Shown: piece by piece, positions 53,337 to 62,074 of the stretch
Position numbering within the stretch: the stretch's first letter is position 1
Layout: each line of letters begins with the position of its first letter
Origin: Eggerthellaceae bacterium
GTDB taxonomy: Bacteria > Actinomycetota > Coriobacteriia > Coriobacteriales > Eggerthellaceae
Direction: 5' to 3'
Length of the DNA: 64,000 nt
Assembly (NCBI GenBank): GCA_009782605.1
Contig: WRIR01000002.1
Span: forward strand, 1 to 64,000
Notes under the pieces: generated by a model
Seen by the model: only the letters and a program-made list of their open reading frames with translations
Database searches by the model: none
Told to the model about the DNA's origin: nothing
Position numbers and translations under genes: made by a program

Positions 53337-53509
53337 GATGGTTTCGCTTTCCTGCCGACACTTCTTACGTTCAAGAACACCTCCAAGAATACCTGCCTAA
53401 CCTAAAACGTTTCACAATTCTCGATAGAACTATGCTCATTTCATAAAACACACACCGCCTCCGGTAGTCGCGTTCCACGCTATAAATCTAAAAGTGCGCA
53501 ACAAAATGC

Positions 53510-53537
53510 AGTGTCAAAACCTATAGGTTTTGACACT
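53510..53537. promoter_or_regulatory. 28-bp perfect palindrome
   Basis: AGTGTCAAAACCTA is followed directly by its exact reverse complement, centred on CTATAG. Each arm contains TTGACA in one orientation. It lies 54 bases after the MraZ-like stop and about 174 bases before the SEDS start. A regulator operator is likely; a hairpin ending the MraZ-like transcript is the alternative. Confidence 0.7.
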
Positions 53538-53590
53538 TGAGAATAGGGGCGATGACCTGATGCTCTGGTCAAAATGCGAAAAATAACCGC

Positions 53591-53998
53591 CTAAGCCTCG
53601 AAAAGCGACTCGGACTGCTTCGATGACTCGCTTTTGAGCTTGTCGTATATCTCTGGGTTCCAAAACTCGAGATGGTCTCCTGCCCCGATAATTACCAGCT
53701 CGTCCTCAATGGATGCAGCCTCTCTTATCGCTTCTGAAAGGGTGATGCATCCGTTTGCGTCAAGGCGGGCCTCTTCGATGGAGGAAAGCCTCACAAGCGC
53801 AAAAGAAGGGTCGAAGTCGGGCATCGAGGCGATGTCGTAATCGGCCCTGCGGGAAGGAAGCAGGGTGTCCATGCAGTTCTCTGCCGTGCGCAGCTGGATA
53901 TGGGGATGCTCATCGGGTACGGGGAACATCAGCAAGTCGCCGGTCAAGCCGTGCCGAAGTACTTCTGGTATTGTAAGCTGCCCTTTGTCGATTTCCAC
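53591..53998 (-). CDS. Stand-alone MraZ/AbrB-like DNA-binding protein
   Basis: 135 residues. Two SpoVT/AbrB-type half-motifs as in MraZ: IDKGQLTIPEVLR (MraZ usually D-x-KGRLTIP) and ANGCITLSEAIREAASIEDELVIIGAGDHLEFWNPEIYDKL (usually GRI-x-L/IP). The Arg of GR is lost in both copies. GTG 53998 follows AAAGGGG. It is not beside mraW or ftsL, so it is a paralogue of the dcw regulator. The next gene downstream is the SEDS remnant. Confidence 0.78.
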   Translation of the reverse strand: MEIDKGQLTIPEVLRHGLTGDLLMFPVPDEHPHIQLRTAENCMDTLLPSRRADYDIASMPDFDPSFALVRLSSIEEARLDANGCITLSEAIREAASIEDELVIIGAGDHLEFWNPEIYDKLKSESSKQSESLFEA

Positions 53999-54031
53999 GG
54001 TATCCCCTTTCGATGCCGGATGAATGCAAGT

Positions 54032-54037
54032 ATTATA
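54032..54037 (-). promoter_or_regulatory. -10 box of the MraZ-like gene
   Basis: Perfect minus-strand TATAAT, 34 bases before the GTG start. The region 54000-54150 is notably AT-rich; no clear -35. Confidence 0.5.
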
Positions 54038-54149
54038 CCTGTTCCGCTTCCTTACCCGGCAGCCAATTATTGTTTGGATTTTTACTAATTTTGGCTTTGC
54101 TGTGCTGTATTGCGTGTTTTGGGCAGTATGATGGGGGTGAGAGGATACA

Positions 54150-55085
54150 GTGGCTATGACAGGCGATTTCACATACCCGTCCCCGGGCGCGTCCGGTACG
54201 TCCCCGGTGTCTGGATCTGCCTATGCGGGGTGTTTCACCACGCCGGTGAACCTCGTGTTGGAGGGCGGCGCGATGCGCGGGCAGTTCACCGCAGGCGTGC
54301 TGGACTTCTTCATGGAGCAGGGGCTGTGGGCCGAGCATGTCATCGGAACCTCCGCCGGGGCGCTGAACGGCTTTCACTACGTCGCCGGCGATTTCGGGCG
54401 CTCCTGCTACCTCAACACGAAGTACTGCCGGGACTGGCGCTACTTCTCGATGCGCAGCTTTGCCTTCACGGGCAACGCCTTCGGCACGGAGTTCGTCTTC
54501 GACACCCTCATCAACCAGCTTGAGCCCTTCGACTTCAACTCGTTCCGCGGCTCCCCGATGCGGCTCACGAGCGTGGCGAGCAACCTGGAGACGGGCGAGG
54601 CAGACTACCACACCTTCAAGGATCCCCAAAAAGACCTCCCCTACCTTATCGCGTCGTCGTCCATCCCGCTTTTGAGCAAGGTCGTCGAGGTCGACGACAA
54701 GAAGCTCCTCGACGGGGGCACCTGCGACTCCGTCCCCTTCCTCTATTCCCTCCTAACCGGCGCCGAGAAGCATATCGTCGTCCTCACCCAGGACGCAGGC
54801 TACAAGAAGGGCTCGTACAAGCTGATGGCCCTCGTGAGACAGGTGTATTCCAGCTACCCCCACTATGCGGAGCGCTTCCAGTACCGCCACCTCGAATATA
54901 ATCGCACCTACCGCCTCCTCTCACGGCTCCACCGCATGGGGAAGATCTTCGTGATCCAGCCGCCAAAGCCTGTCTCGGTCGTGCCTATGGAGCGGAACCC
55001 GGACAAGCTGCTCGCGCTCTACGGCGACGGCTACGACGAGGCCGCCCGCTGCTGGGACGCCCTCATAGACTACCTCGCCCGGTAG
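54150..55085 (+). CDS. Patatin-like phospholipase (RssA/YjjU type)
   Basis: 311 residues. Oxyanion loop LVLEGGAMRGQFTAGVLDFF, nucleophile elbow GTSAGAL, and catalytic Asp in LLDGGTCDSVPF. Cytoplasmic lipid hydrolase; substrate unknown. GTG 54150 follows GAGAGG. Divergent from the MraZ-like gene. Confidence 0.93.
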   Translation: MAMTGDFTYPSPGASGTSPVSGSAYAGCFTTPVNLVLEGGAMRGQFTAGVLDFFMEQGLWAEHVIGTSAGALNGFHYVAGDFGRSCYLNTKYCRDWRYFSMRSFAFTGNAFGTEFVFDTLINQLEPFDFNSFRGSPMRLTSVASNLETGEADYHTFKDPQKDLPYLIASSSIPLLSKVVEVDDKKLLDGGTCDSVPFLYSLLTGAEKHIVVLTQDAGYKKGSYKLMALVRQVYSSYPHYAERFQYRHLEYNRTYRLLSRLHRMGKIFVIQPPKPVSVVPMERNPDKLLALYGDGYDEAARCWDALIDYLAR

Positions 55086-55107
55086 GGGCGCTCAACAGCT
55101 GCCGGAA

Positions 55108-55158
55108 GATTGCGGGTCAGGCCCGCAATGACGGTGGGGTGGGGCAATGACGGTGGGG
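55108..55158. repeat. Palindromic REP-like unit with short direct repeat
   Basis: gattgcgggtcaggcccgca (55108-55127) is the same palindromic family as in the cai-like cluster. The 14-mer caatgacggtgggg then occurs twice (55126 and 55145). It lies between two convergent genes. Confidence 0.75.
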
Positions 55159-55161
55159 ACG

Positions 55162-56592
55162 TTAGAGGTCGTAGTACAGCTCGAACTCGGCCGGGTGGGG
55201 CAGCTGGTTGTAGCGTGCCGCCTCCTGGCGCCTTCTCTCGACCCATATCTCGATCAGCTTCTCGGGGAATACGCCGCCTTTGGTAAGGAACTCATGGTCG
55301 GCCTCCAGGGCGTCAAGCGCCTCGTCGAGGGAGCGGGGCAGCTGCTGTATCCGGGCCTGTTCCTCGGGTGGCAGGTCGTAGAGGTTGGTGTCATAGGGCC
55401 CGAATCCCTCTTTGACCGGGTCGATCTTCTTCTCTATGCCGTCGAGCCCTGCCATGAGGATGGCCGCGAAGGCATAGTAGGGGTTACAGGTGGCATCGGG
55501 GTTGCGCAGCTCGTAGCGCTTGCTCAGGGGGCTTTTCGCGTAGGCGGGGATGCGGATGACGCTGCTGCGGTTCGATGTCGCATAGCCTATGGTGACCGGA
55601 GCCTCATAGCCGGGGACCAGGCGCTTGTAGGAGTTCGTGCTGGGGTTGGTGAGGGCGCACAGGGCCCTGATGTGGGTCAGTATCCCGCCGAGGAAGTGCA
55701 GCGCCGTGTCGCTGAGCTGCGCATAGCCGTCCTCGTCATAAAACAGCGGCTGGCCGTCCTTGAAGAGGTGCATGTGCACGTGCATGCCGTTGCCCGCCTC
55801 GGCATAGATGGGCTTGGGCATGAAGGTCGCGGAGCGGTTCTCGGCAAAAGCGAGGTTCTTCACGAGGTGCTTGGTCATCATGGTCTTGTCGGCCATCTCT
55901 AAAAGGGGGCCCATCTCGACCTCGATCTCGATCTGGCCCGGGCCTCCGACCTCGTGGTGGTGGTACTTGACGGCTATCCCCTGCTTCTCCATCAGCATGG
56001 TCAGGCGGGACCTGAACCCGCTGAGGCGGTCCTGGGGCAGGGCGCTGTGGTACCCGCCCTTGTGGGGCACCTTGTATCCCAGGTTGTCGGCCCTGTTGCC
56101 GGTGTTCCACTCGGCCTGCTCGGTGTCAACGCAGTAGCGGGAGCCCTCGGGCTTCACCTCAAAGTCCACGTGGTCGAAGACATGGAACTCGTATTCCGGG
56201 CCGATGCGGAACTCGTCGGCCAGGCCCAGGCCCTTCATGTAGTCCTCGGCACGCTTCACCACGTTTCGGGGGTACTGGTCGAAGCGGTGGTTCTCGGGGA
56301 GCCCAATCACATAGACGTCCCCGATCATCCCCAGGGTGGGGACTTCCTCGAAGCCGTCGAAGTAGGCGCTTGCAAGGTCGGGCACGAACACCATGTCGCT
56401 CTTCTCTATGGGGGCAAAGCCGTAGTTCGAGCCGTCGAAGCCGATGCCGTTTTGCAGGGTATCCTCGGTGAACCTCTCCACGGGGATGGTGAGGTGCCTC
56501 CAGCGGCCGTCCAGGTCGACCATCATGAAGTCGACCATCTTGATATCGTTCTCGTCGCAGAACCGCTTGGCTTGTTCAAGGGTGTCGAACAT
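55162..56592 (-). CDS. glnA: Glutamine synthetase, type I-beta
   Basis: 476 residues. GFDGSNYGFAPIEKSDM, EYEFHVFD, HHHEVGGPGQIEIE, NGMHVHMHLF, and GYEAPVTIGYATSNRSS. Adenylylation site NLYDLPPEE with Tyr405 is present, so activity may be controlled by GlnE. ATG 56592 follows GGAGG. Confidence 0.96.
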   Translation of the reverse strand: MFDTLEQAKRFCDENDIKMVDFMMVDLDGRWRHLTIPVERFTEDTLQNGIGFDGSNYGFAPIEKSDMVFVPDLASAYFDGFEEVPTLGMIGDVYVIGLPENHRFDQYPRNVVKRAEDYMKGLGLADEFRIGPEYEFHVFDHVDFEVKPEGSRYCVDTEQAEWNTGNRADNLGYKVPHKGGYHSALPQDRLSGFRSRLTMLMEKQGIAVKYHHHEVGGPGQIEIEVEMGPLLEMADKTMMTKHLVKNLAFAENRSATFMPKPIYAEAGNGMHVHMHLFKDGQPLFYDEDGYAQLSDTALHFLGGILTHIRALCALTNPSTNSYKRLVPGYEAPVTIGYATSNRSSVIRIPAYAKSPLSKRYELRNPDATCNPYYAFAAILMAGLDGIEKKIDPVKEGFGPYDTNLYDLPPEEQARIQQLPRSLDEALDALEADHEFLTKGGVFPEKLIEIWVERRRQEAARYNQLPHPAEFELYYDL

Positions 56593-56614
56593 GGCTTTTC
56601 CTCCGAATCGTCTT

Positions 56615-58537
56615 CTACCCGAGGTGGGCTGACTTGATCTCGTCGATAATCTTTTGGGGCTCCCAGGTGCCGAGGTCGCCTTGGTGGCGCTCGCGGACCG
56701 AGACGGTGCCTGCCTCGACTTCCTTGTCGCCCAACACGAGCATGTAGGGTATCTTCCTGCCCTGTGCCTTGGCTATCTTCACCCGCATCGGCTCGTTCTG
56801 GTCAAAGACCTCGACGCGGCCGCCCGCCTGGGCGATGCGGTCCGCCAATGCCGTGCAGGCTTCGATATGGCGGTCCGCCAAGGGCAGCACCGCAACCTGC
56901 ACCGGGGCGAGCCACAGCGGCAGGGCCCCCGCGTAATGCTCGATGAGTATCCCCAAGAAGCGCTCTATCGACCCGAAGATGGCACGATGGAGCATCCAGG
57001 GGCGCTCTTCCGTGTTTTCGTCCGTGCGGTAGGTCAAATCGAAGCGCTCGGGGAAGTTGAAGTCGACCTGGACCGTCGAGCACTGCCAGGTGCGCCCGAT
57101 GGCATCCTTCACCTTGATGTCTATCTTCGGGCCGTAGAAGGCGCCGTCGCCCTCGTTTATCTCGTGCTTGAGCTTGTGGGCCGCACAGGCTTCCTTGAGC
57201 GCAAGCGTCGCGTACTCCCACATGTCGTCGGTGCCGATGCTCTTCGCCGGCCGGGTCGATATCTCTGCCGTATAGTCGAAGCCGAAGGTACCCATGATAT
57301 GGTCCACCAGGTCGAGTATGGCAACGACCTCGTCGACCACCTGGTCGCGGCGGCAAAAGACATGGGCGTCGTCCTGCGTGAAGCCGCGCGCGCGCAAGAG
57401 GCCGTGCACCACGCCGCTCATCTCGTGGCGGTAGACGGTGCCGAACTCGAAGTAGCGCAGCGGCAGGTCGCGGTAGGAATGGATATCGTTCTTGTACAGG
57501 AGCACGTGCCCCGGGCAGTTCATCGGCTTGACGGCGTACTCGAAGAGGCGCGGGCTTTCGTCGTCGCCCTCGTTTATCTGGAAGAAGTACATGTTGTCGT
57601 GGTAGAAGTCGTAGTGGCCCGAGGTCTTCCACACATCGGCGTTGTAGATGTGTGGCGTGATGACCTCTTCGTAGCCGCGTGCGTACAGGTCGCGGCGCAG
57701 CCATTCTTGCAGCGTGCGGATGATGCGCGCCCCTTTGGGGAGATAGAGCGGCAGGCCCGCGCCGGCGGCCGGGTCCATCATGTAGATTCCCAACTCGCGG
57801 CCGAGTTTGCGGTGGTCGCGCTTCTCGGCCTCCTCAAGGTTGTGGAGGTGTGCTTCCAAGTCCTTCTTCTTGAAGAAGGCCGTGCCGTAGATGCGCTGGA
57901 GCATGTCGCGGTCCGAGTCGCCCTTCCAATAGGCGCCGGCGAGCTTCGTGAGCTTGAAGGCGCCGAGCTTGGAGGTGTCCGGGATATGAGGACCGCGGCA
58001 CAGATCGGTGAAATCACCGGTGGTATAGGCGGTGATGGGCTCGCCTTCCGGCAGCTCGTCGATAAGCTCGCACTTCAAGGCCTGCCCCTTGGAGGCAAAG
58101 AGCTCGCGTGCCTCTTCGCGGGTCAGCAGATGGCGCTCGAAAGGCTGCGCGGCGGCAACGATCTCGGCCATGCGGGCCTCGACCTTCTCAAGGTCCTCGG
58201 GGCCGAGGTTCTTGTCGAGCCTGATGTCGTAGTAAAAACCGTTCTCGATGGCCGGGCCGATGCCGAACTCGACCCCCGGGTAAAGGTCCTCAAGTGCGCA
58301 GGCCATGATATGGGCGGCAGAGTGGCGCAGCAAGTCGAGCGCGTCTGGACTCTTGCTGGTGACGATGGCGACCGTGTCGCCTTGCTGCACTTCGGCGTCC
58401 AGGTCGACCGGCCCACCGTTGACGATGCCCGCCAGCGCTGCCTGGGCAAGCCCGGAGCCGATAGAGGCAGCCACATCAGCGACGCTCGCCCCTTGTTCCA
58501 CTTCTTTGACCGAGCCGTCAGGTAAAACAATTTCCAT
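56615..58537 (-). CDS. thrS: Threonyl-tRNA synthetase
   Basis: 640 residues. TGS domain (1-60), editing domain with HSAAHIMACAL, class II core (YGTAFFKKKDLEAHL, MNCPGHVLLYK, YRHEMSGVVHGLLRARGFTQDDAH) and anticodon domain (PVQVAVLPL). No T-box leader was seen in the 52 bases upstream. Confidence 0.97.
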   Translation of the reverse strand: MEIVLPDGSVKEVEQGASVADVAASIGSGLAQAALAGIVNGGPVDLDAEVQQGDTVAIVTSKSPDALDLLRHSAAHIMACALEDLYPGVEFGIGPAIENGFYYDIRLDKNLGPEDLEKVEARMAEIVAAAQPFERHLLTREEARELFASKGQALKCELIDELPEGEPITAYTTGDFTDLCRGPHIPDTSKLGAFKLTKLAGAYWKGDSDRDMLQRIYGTAFFKKKDLEAHLHNLEEAEKRDHRKLGRELGIYMMDPAAGAGLPLYLPKGARIIRTLQEWLRRDLYARGYEEVITPHIYNADVWKTSGHYDFYHDNMYFFQINEGDDESPRLFEYAVKPMNCPGHVLLYKNDIHSYRDLPLRYFEFGTVYRHEMSGVVHGLLRARGFTQDDAHVFCRRDQVVDEVVAILDLVDHIMGTFGFDYTAEISTRPAKSIGTDDMWEYATLALKEACAAHKLKHEINEGDGAFYGPKIDIKVKDAIGRTWQCSTVQVDFNFPERFDLTYRTDENTEERPWMLHRAIFGSIERFLGILIEHYAGALPLWLAPVQVAVLPLADRHIEACTALADRIAQAGGRVEVFDQNEPMRVKIAKAQGRKIPYMLVLGDKEVEAGTVSVRERHQGDLGTWEPQKIIDEIKSAHLG

Positions 58538-58589
58538 AGTCTGTCTCTTGTCCGGGTTGTGTTCTTGTCAGATTATATGCGGCAAGGCC

Positions 58590-59231
58590 TTACATGTCCT
58601 CGTTGTTGTTCGCCGGTCCCGTCGAGCGCGAGCGGGAATGCTTCGTCGCGCTGGTGGACGATGCCTTCTGTCCTGCGGGGGGCATCGACCTTCTCTGCTC
58701 CCTCGGCTCTATGGAGGGCAGCTCCCTCTTCTGGGCGGCAGACACGGCGGGCGGGGCGGGGCGCGAGCGGGGCGGAGGGCTCGCATTGCGGCGTGGGGAC
58801 GAGCCGCCCAGGGGCGTGGTGCAGTAGGGGCAGACCGTCCATGAGGGGTCGAGCGCCTTCGAGCAGCCGCCGCACAGGTTCTTCAGCTGGGTGTGGCAGT
58901 TCGGGCAGAGCACGTAGTCATTCTCGACCGGAAAACCGCAGTTCGCGCATTCCCCGTACTTCATGAGCTCGCGTTGCTTGAGGGCTATCTCCAGCTCCTG
59001 TTCGTCGCGGTCTATCTGGAGCAGGGGCGGGCGGAGCAGGCAGTAGGCGATGACGCCGACCAGGGGTATGAGCGCAACAGCCGCCCAGACAAACCACCAG
59101 GACCCCCGCAGGTAAGCGTCGCGAACGACCCACACGATGGAGAGGACGTAGAGAACCACCAGGACACCGACTACGACCGTCAGCGCCATCTGCAGCTCAG
59201 GCGTCCATAACTGTGATAAAAGCTCGCTCAT
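58590..59231 (-). CDS. Membrane protein with double zinc ribbon
   Basis: 213 residues. Two N-terminal helices (about 14-36 and 45-67) precede a basic/acidic linker. Four CxxC knuckles follow (CANC, CPNC, CGGC, CPYC), a DZANK-type double zinc ribbon facing the cytoplasm. The last 70 residues are Ser/Pro/Arg-rich and probably disordered. Function unknown. ATG 59231 follows GAGGAAACC. It lies between valS and thrS. Confidence 0.75.
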   Translation of the reverse strand: MSELLSQLWTPELQMALTVVVGVLVVLYVLSIVWVVRDAYLRGSWWFVWAAVALIPLVGVIAYCLLRPPLLQIDRDEQELEIALKQRELMKYGECANCGFPVENDYVLCPNCHTQLKNLCGGCSKALDPSWTVCPYCTTPLGGSSPRRNASPPPRSRPAPPAVSAAQKRELPSIEPREQRRSMPPAGQKASSTSATKHSRSRSTGPANNNEDM

Positions 59232-59358
59232 GGTTTCCTCGTTTTCCTTATCCCACTTCAGGCAGCTCGTGTGCCGTCTGTATATTCTCTCGCTGTCAAG
59301 ACAATCCTCCCAAAACAGTGCACTATTGTATCAAAGTTGGCCCCACAATACCCCGAAC

Positions 59359-62049
59359 CTACCCAATTTCCTCAAGCTGGGCAGCTATCCGCTCAAGCAT
59401 GCCCTGGGTCTTTGCGAGGCGCGCGCGGTCCTTTTCGACCACCTCAGGCGACGCCTTGCTGAGGAAGCCTGGGTTGGAGAGCTTCGCTTCGAGCTTCTGC
59501 ACGTCGGCGGCGGCCTTTTTCTGCTCGCCCTCAAGGCGTGTGCGTTCCGCCGCAAAGTCGACAAGGCCCGCCAGGTCGATGTAGATTTCAAGGCCTGCGA
59601 CAAGCGCCACGCTCGCCTCGGGCGGCTTTGCCGCGTCGGCGTCGATGGCAAGGCCCGAGAGGTTCGCCATGTCGAGGAGCAGCTGTCGCTGTTCCTCAAG
59701 CAGGGCGGCATCCTCGCCTGCGGCCTTGACCGCCACCGACAAGGCAGTCTTCGGGGAGATGCCATAACGCGCCCGCGCCGACCGGACGGCCGAGACGGCC
59801 TCGGTCACCAAAACAAGCGCTCTCTCGGAGCGCGGGTCGAGGTATGCGGCCAGCGCACGGGCGTCGGGCCAGGCGGCGTTGATGAGGTAGGGGGCGTCCT
59901 TCTCACACGGGAGGCCCTGGTATATCTCTTCGGTGATGAAGGGCATGATGGGGTGCAGGAGCCGCAGCGCCGTGTCTAGCACGAATACCAGGTTGCGCTG
60001 GCACACCGCACGGTCGTCCCCGCCGCCCGCAAGGCGGCCCTTCGAGAACTCGAGGTACCAGTCGCAGAACTCGTTCCAGAAGAAAGCGTAGAGCTCGCGG
60101 GTTGCCTCCCCGAACTCATAAGCGTCAAAGGCCTGGTCAAGGCGCGCGACCAAGCCGGCAAGGCGCGAGAAAATCCACCGGTCGACCGGGGTCTGAGCCT
60201 CGGGCCCGCCGGGCACGAAGCCGTCGAGGTGCATGCTCGTAAAGCGGGCGGCGTTGCGTATCTTGTTCGCGAAGTTGCGGCTGCTCTCCAGCTTCGCCTC
60301 GTTGAACTTCAGGTCCTGGGAGCCGGTCACCTGCATGAGCAGGCCGAAGCGCATGCCGTCGGCACCGTAGTCCTCCATGAGCCGCAGCGGGTCGACGCCG
60401 TTGCCCCGCGACTTGCTCATCGGCTTGCCGTCGGCGCCCATGACCGTCGGGTGGATGAGCACCTGGTTGAAGGGGACCTCGTCGCAGAAGTACATGGACG
60501 ACATGACCATGCGTGCGACCCACAGCCCCATGATGTCCCGGGCAGTGGAAAGCACCTGCGTCGGATAGGCCTGTTGCAGTTCGGGCGCGTCCATCCCCTC
60601 ATCCGACCAGCCCATCGTCACGAAGGGCCACAGCTGCGACGAGAACCAGGTGTCGAGCACGTCCTCGTCCTGCCGCAGCGCACCAGCGCATACGGGGCAG
60701 GATGTGAGGTCTTCCATGCTCGCGTCTTCCCAGCCGCAGGCATCGCAGTAGAAGAGGGGGATGCGGTGGCCCCACCACAGCTGCCGTGAGATGCACCAAT
60801 CCTTAAGGTTTTCCATCCAGTCGAGGTAGACCTGCTTCCAGCGCTGCGGGAAGAAGGCCACCCGGCCGTCCTCGACCACGCGGGCGGCCTCGGCCTTGAG
60901 GCGGTCGACGGCGACGAACCACTGCTCGGAGAGCCAGGGCTCGAGCTTGGTGTGGCAGCGGTAGCAGGTCATGACGTTGTGGGGGTGTTCCTCGACATGG
61001 TCGAGCAGTCCTAGTTCCTCGAAGCGGGCGACGACCGCCTCGCGGGCCTCGTCGCGGCCCATGCCGCTCAAGTCGCCGTAGCCCTCGACGACATGCGCCC
61101 CCTCATCGAAGACGTTTATCTTCTCGAGCCCCGCACGCTCCCCTATCGCATAGTCGTTCTGGTCGTGGGCGGGCGTCACCTTGACAAGCCCGGTCCCGAA
61201 GTCGGGATCGACCACGAAATCCGACACGATGGGCACCTCGCGGCCGACTATCGGCAGGCGGACGGCCTTGCCCACCAGATGCTTGAAGCGCGCGTCCTTC
61301 GGGGAGACCGCGACCCCGCTGTCGCCGAGCATGGTCTCGGGCCGCGTCGTTGCGACGACGACGTATTCCGTCCCCTCGCAGGGCTCGGCCAAAGGGTAGC
61401 GCAAGTACCACAGCTTACCCGCCTCGTCGATGTATTCGACCTCGTCATCGGCGATGGCCGTCGTGCAGCTGGGGCACCAGTTCACGATGCGCTTGCCCCG
61501 GAAGATCAGTGCATCGTGGTACCAGTCCACGAAGACCTTGCGGACCGCCTTCACATAGGCAGGCTCTAACGTGAAGTGCTCGTCATCGTAGTCGCACGAG
61601 CAGCCCATCGCCTTGAGCTGGCTGACGATGGTCGAGCCGTATTCCCCGTACCACTCGTAGCAGGCCTCGATGAAGGCCTCGCGCCCCAGGGCAAGCCGGG
61701 AAACCCCTTCTTCGGAGAGCTTCTTGTCGACCTTCGTCTGGGTCGCTATGCCCGCGTGGTCAGTGCCCAGCACCCAGCGCGTCTGGTAGCCCTGCATGCG
61801 CGCCCGCCTGATGCAGGCGTCCTGGATGGTGTTGTTGAGGGCATGTCCCATATGGAGCACCCCGGTGATGTTGGGCGGCGGGATGACGACCGTGTAGCTC
61901 TCGTCAGCGTGTGCGCCCCTTCCCGGGGAGCGCCGAAAGGAGCCCTGCTCCATCCATGCATCGAAATAGGGTGCCTCGTGCGCCCTGAAGTCGAAGTCGA
62001 CCTTGTTCTTTTCCTGTTCTGGCTGGCTGTTGTCCTTGTTCTCGGCCAT
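59359..62049 (-). CDS. valS: Valyl-tRNA synthetase
   Basis: 896 residues. HIGH as HMGH (66-69), KMSKS as PMSKS in GKPMSKSRGN, editing domain with TTRPETMLGDSGVAV, C-terminal coiled coil (ERTRLEGEQKKAAADVQKLE). Twenty-five bases after clpX. Confidence 0.97.
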   Translation of the reverse strand: MAENKDNSQPEQEKNKVDFDFRAHEAPYFDAWMEQGSFRRSPGRGAHADESYTVVIPPPNITGVLHMGHALNNTIQDACIRRARMQGYQTRWVLGTDHAGIATQTKVDKKLSEEGVSRLALGREAFIEACYEWYGEYGSTIVSQLKAMGCSCDYDDEHFTLEPAYVKAVRKVFVDWYHDALIFRGKRIVNWCPSCTTAIADDEVEYIDEAGKLWYLRYPLAEPCEGTEYVVVATTRPETMLGDSGVAVSPKDARFKHLVGKAVRLPIVGREVPIVSDFVVDPDFGTGLVKVTPAHDQNDYAIGERAGLEKINVFDEGAHVVEGYGDLSGMGRDEAREAVVARFEELGLLDHVEEHPHNVMTCYRCHTKLEPWLSEQWFVAVDRLKAEAARVVEDGRVAFFPQRWKQVYLDWMENLKDWCISRQLWWGHRIPLFYCDACGWEDASMEDLTSCPVCAGALRQDEDVLDTWFSSQLWPFVTMGWSDEGMDAPELQQAYPTQVLSTARDIMGLWVARMVMSSMYFCDEVPFNQVLIHPTVMGADGKPMSKSRGNGVDPLRLMEDYGADGMRFGLLMQVTGSQDLKFNEAKLESSRNFANKIRNAARFTSMHLDGFVPGGPEAQTPVDRWIFSRLAGLVARLDQAFDAYEFGEATRELYAFFWNEFCDWYLEFSKGRLAGGGDDRAVCQRNLVFVLDTALRLLHPIMPFITEEIYQGLPCEKDAPYLINAAWPDARALAAYLDPRSERALVLVTEAVSAVRSARARYGISPKTALSVAVKAAGEDAALLEEQRQLLLDMANLSGLAIDADAAKPPEASVALVAGLEIYIDLAGLVDFAAERTRLEGEQKKAAADVQKLEAKLSNPGFLSKASPEVVEKDRARLAKTQGMLERIAAQLEEIG

Positions 62050-62074
62050 CTGTCCCCTCTATACCCTCAAGCCC

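Noticed and set aside
53191-53361. Continuous in-frame start at 53361 for the SEDS gene
   Set aside because: It would avoid the frameshift, but its first 60 residues are polar and Cys/Arg-rich, whereas the other frame gives a proper basic leader and first membrane helix from a GTG with a plausible ribosome site.
58538-58589. T-box leader for thrS (likewise valS, serC)
   Set aside because: Gaps are too short or lack a specifier loop and the conserved T-box sequence.
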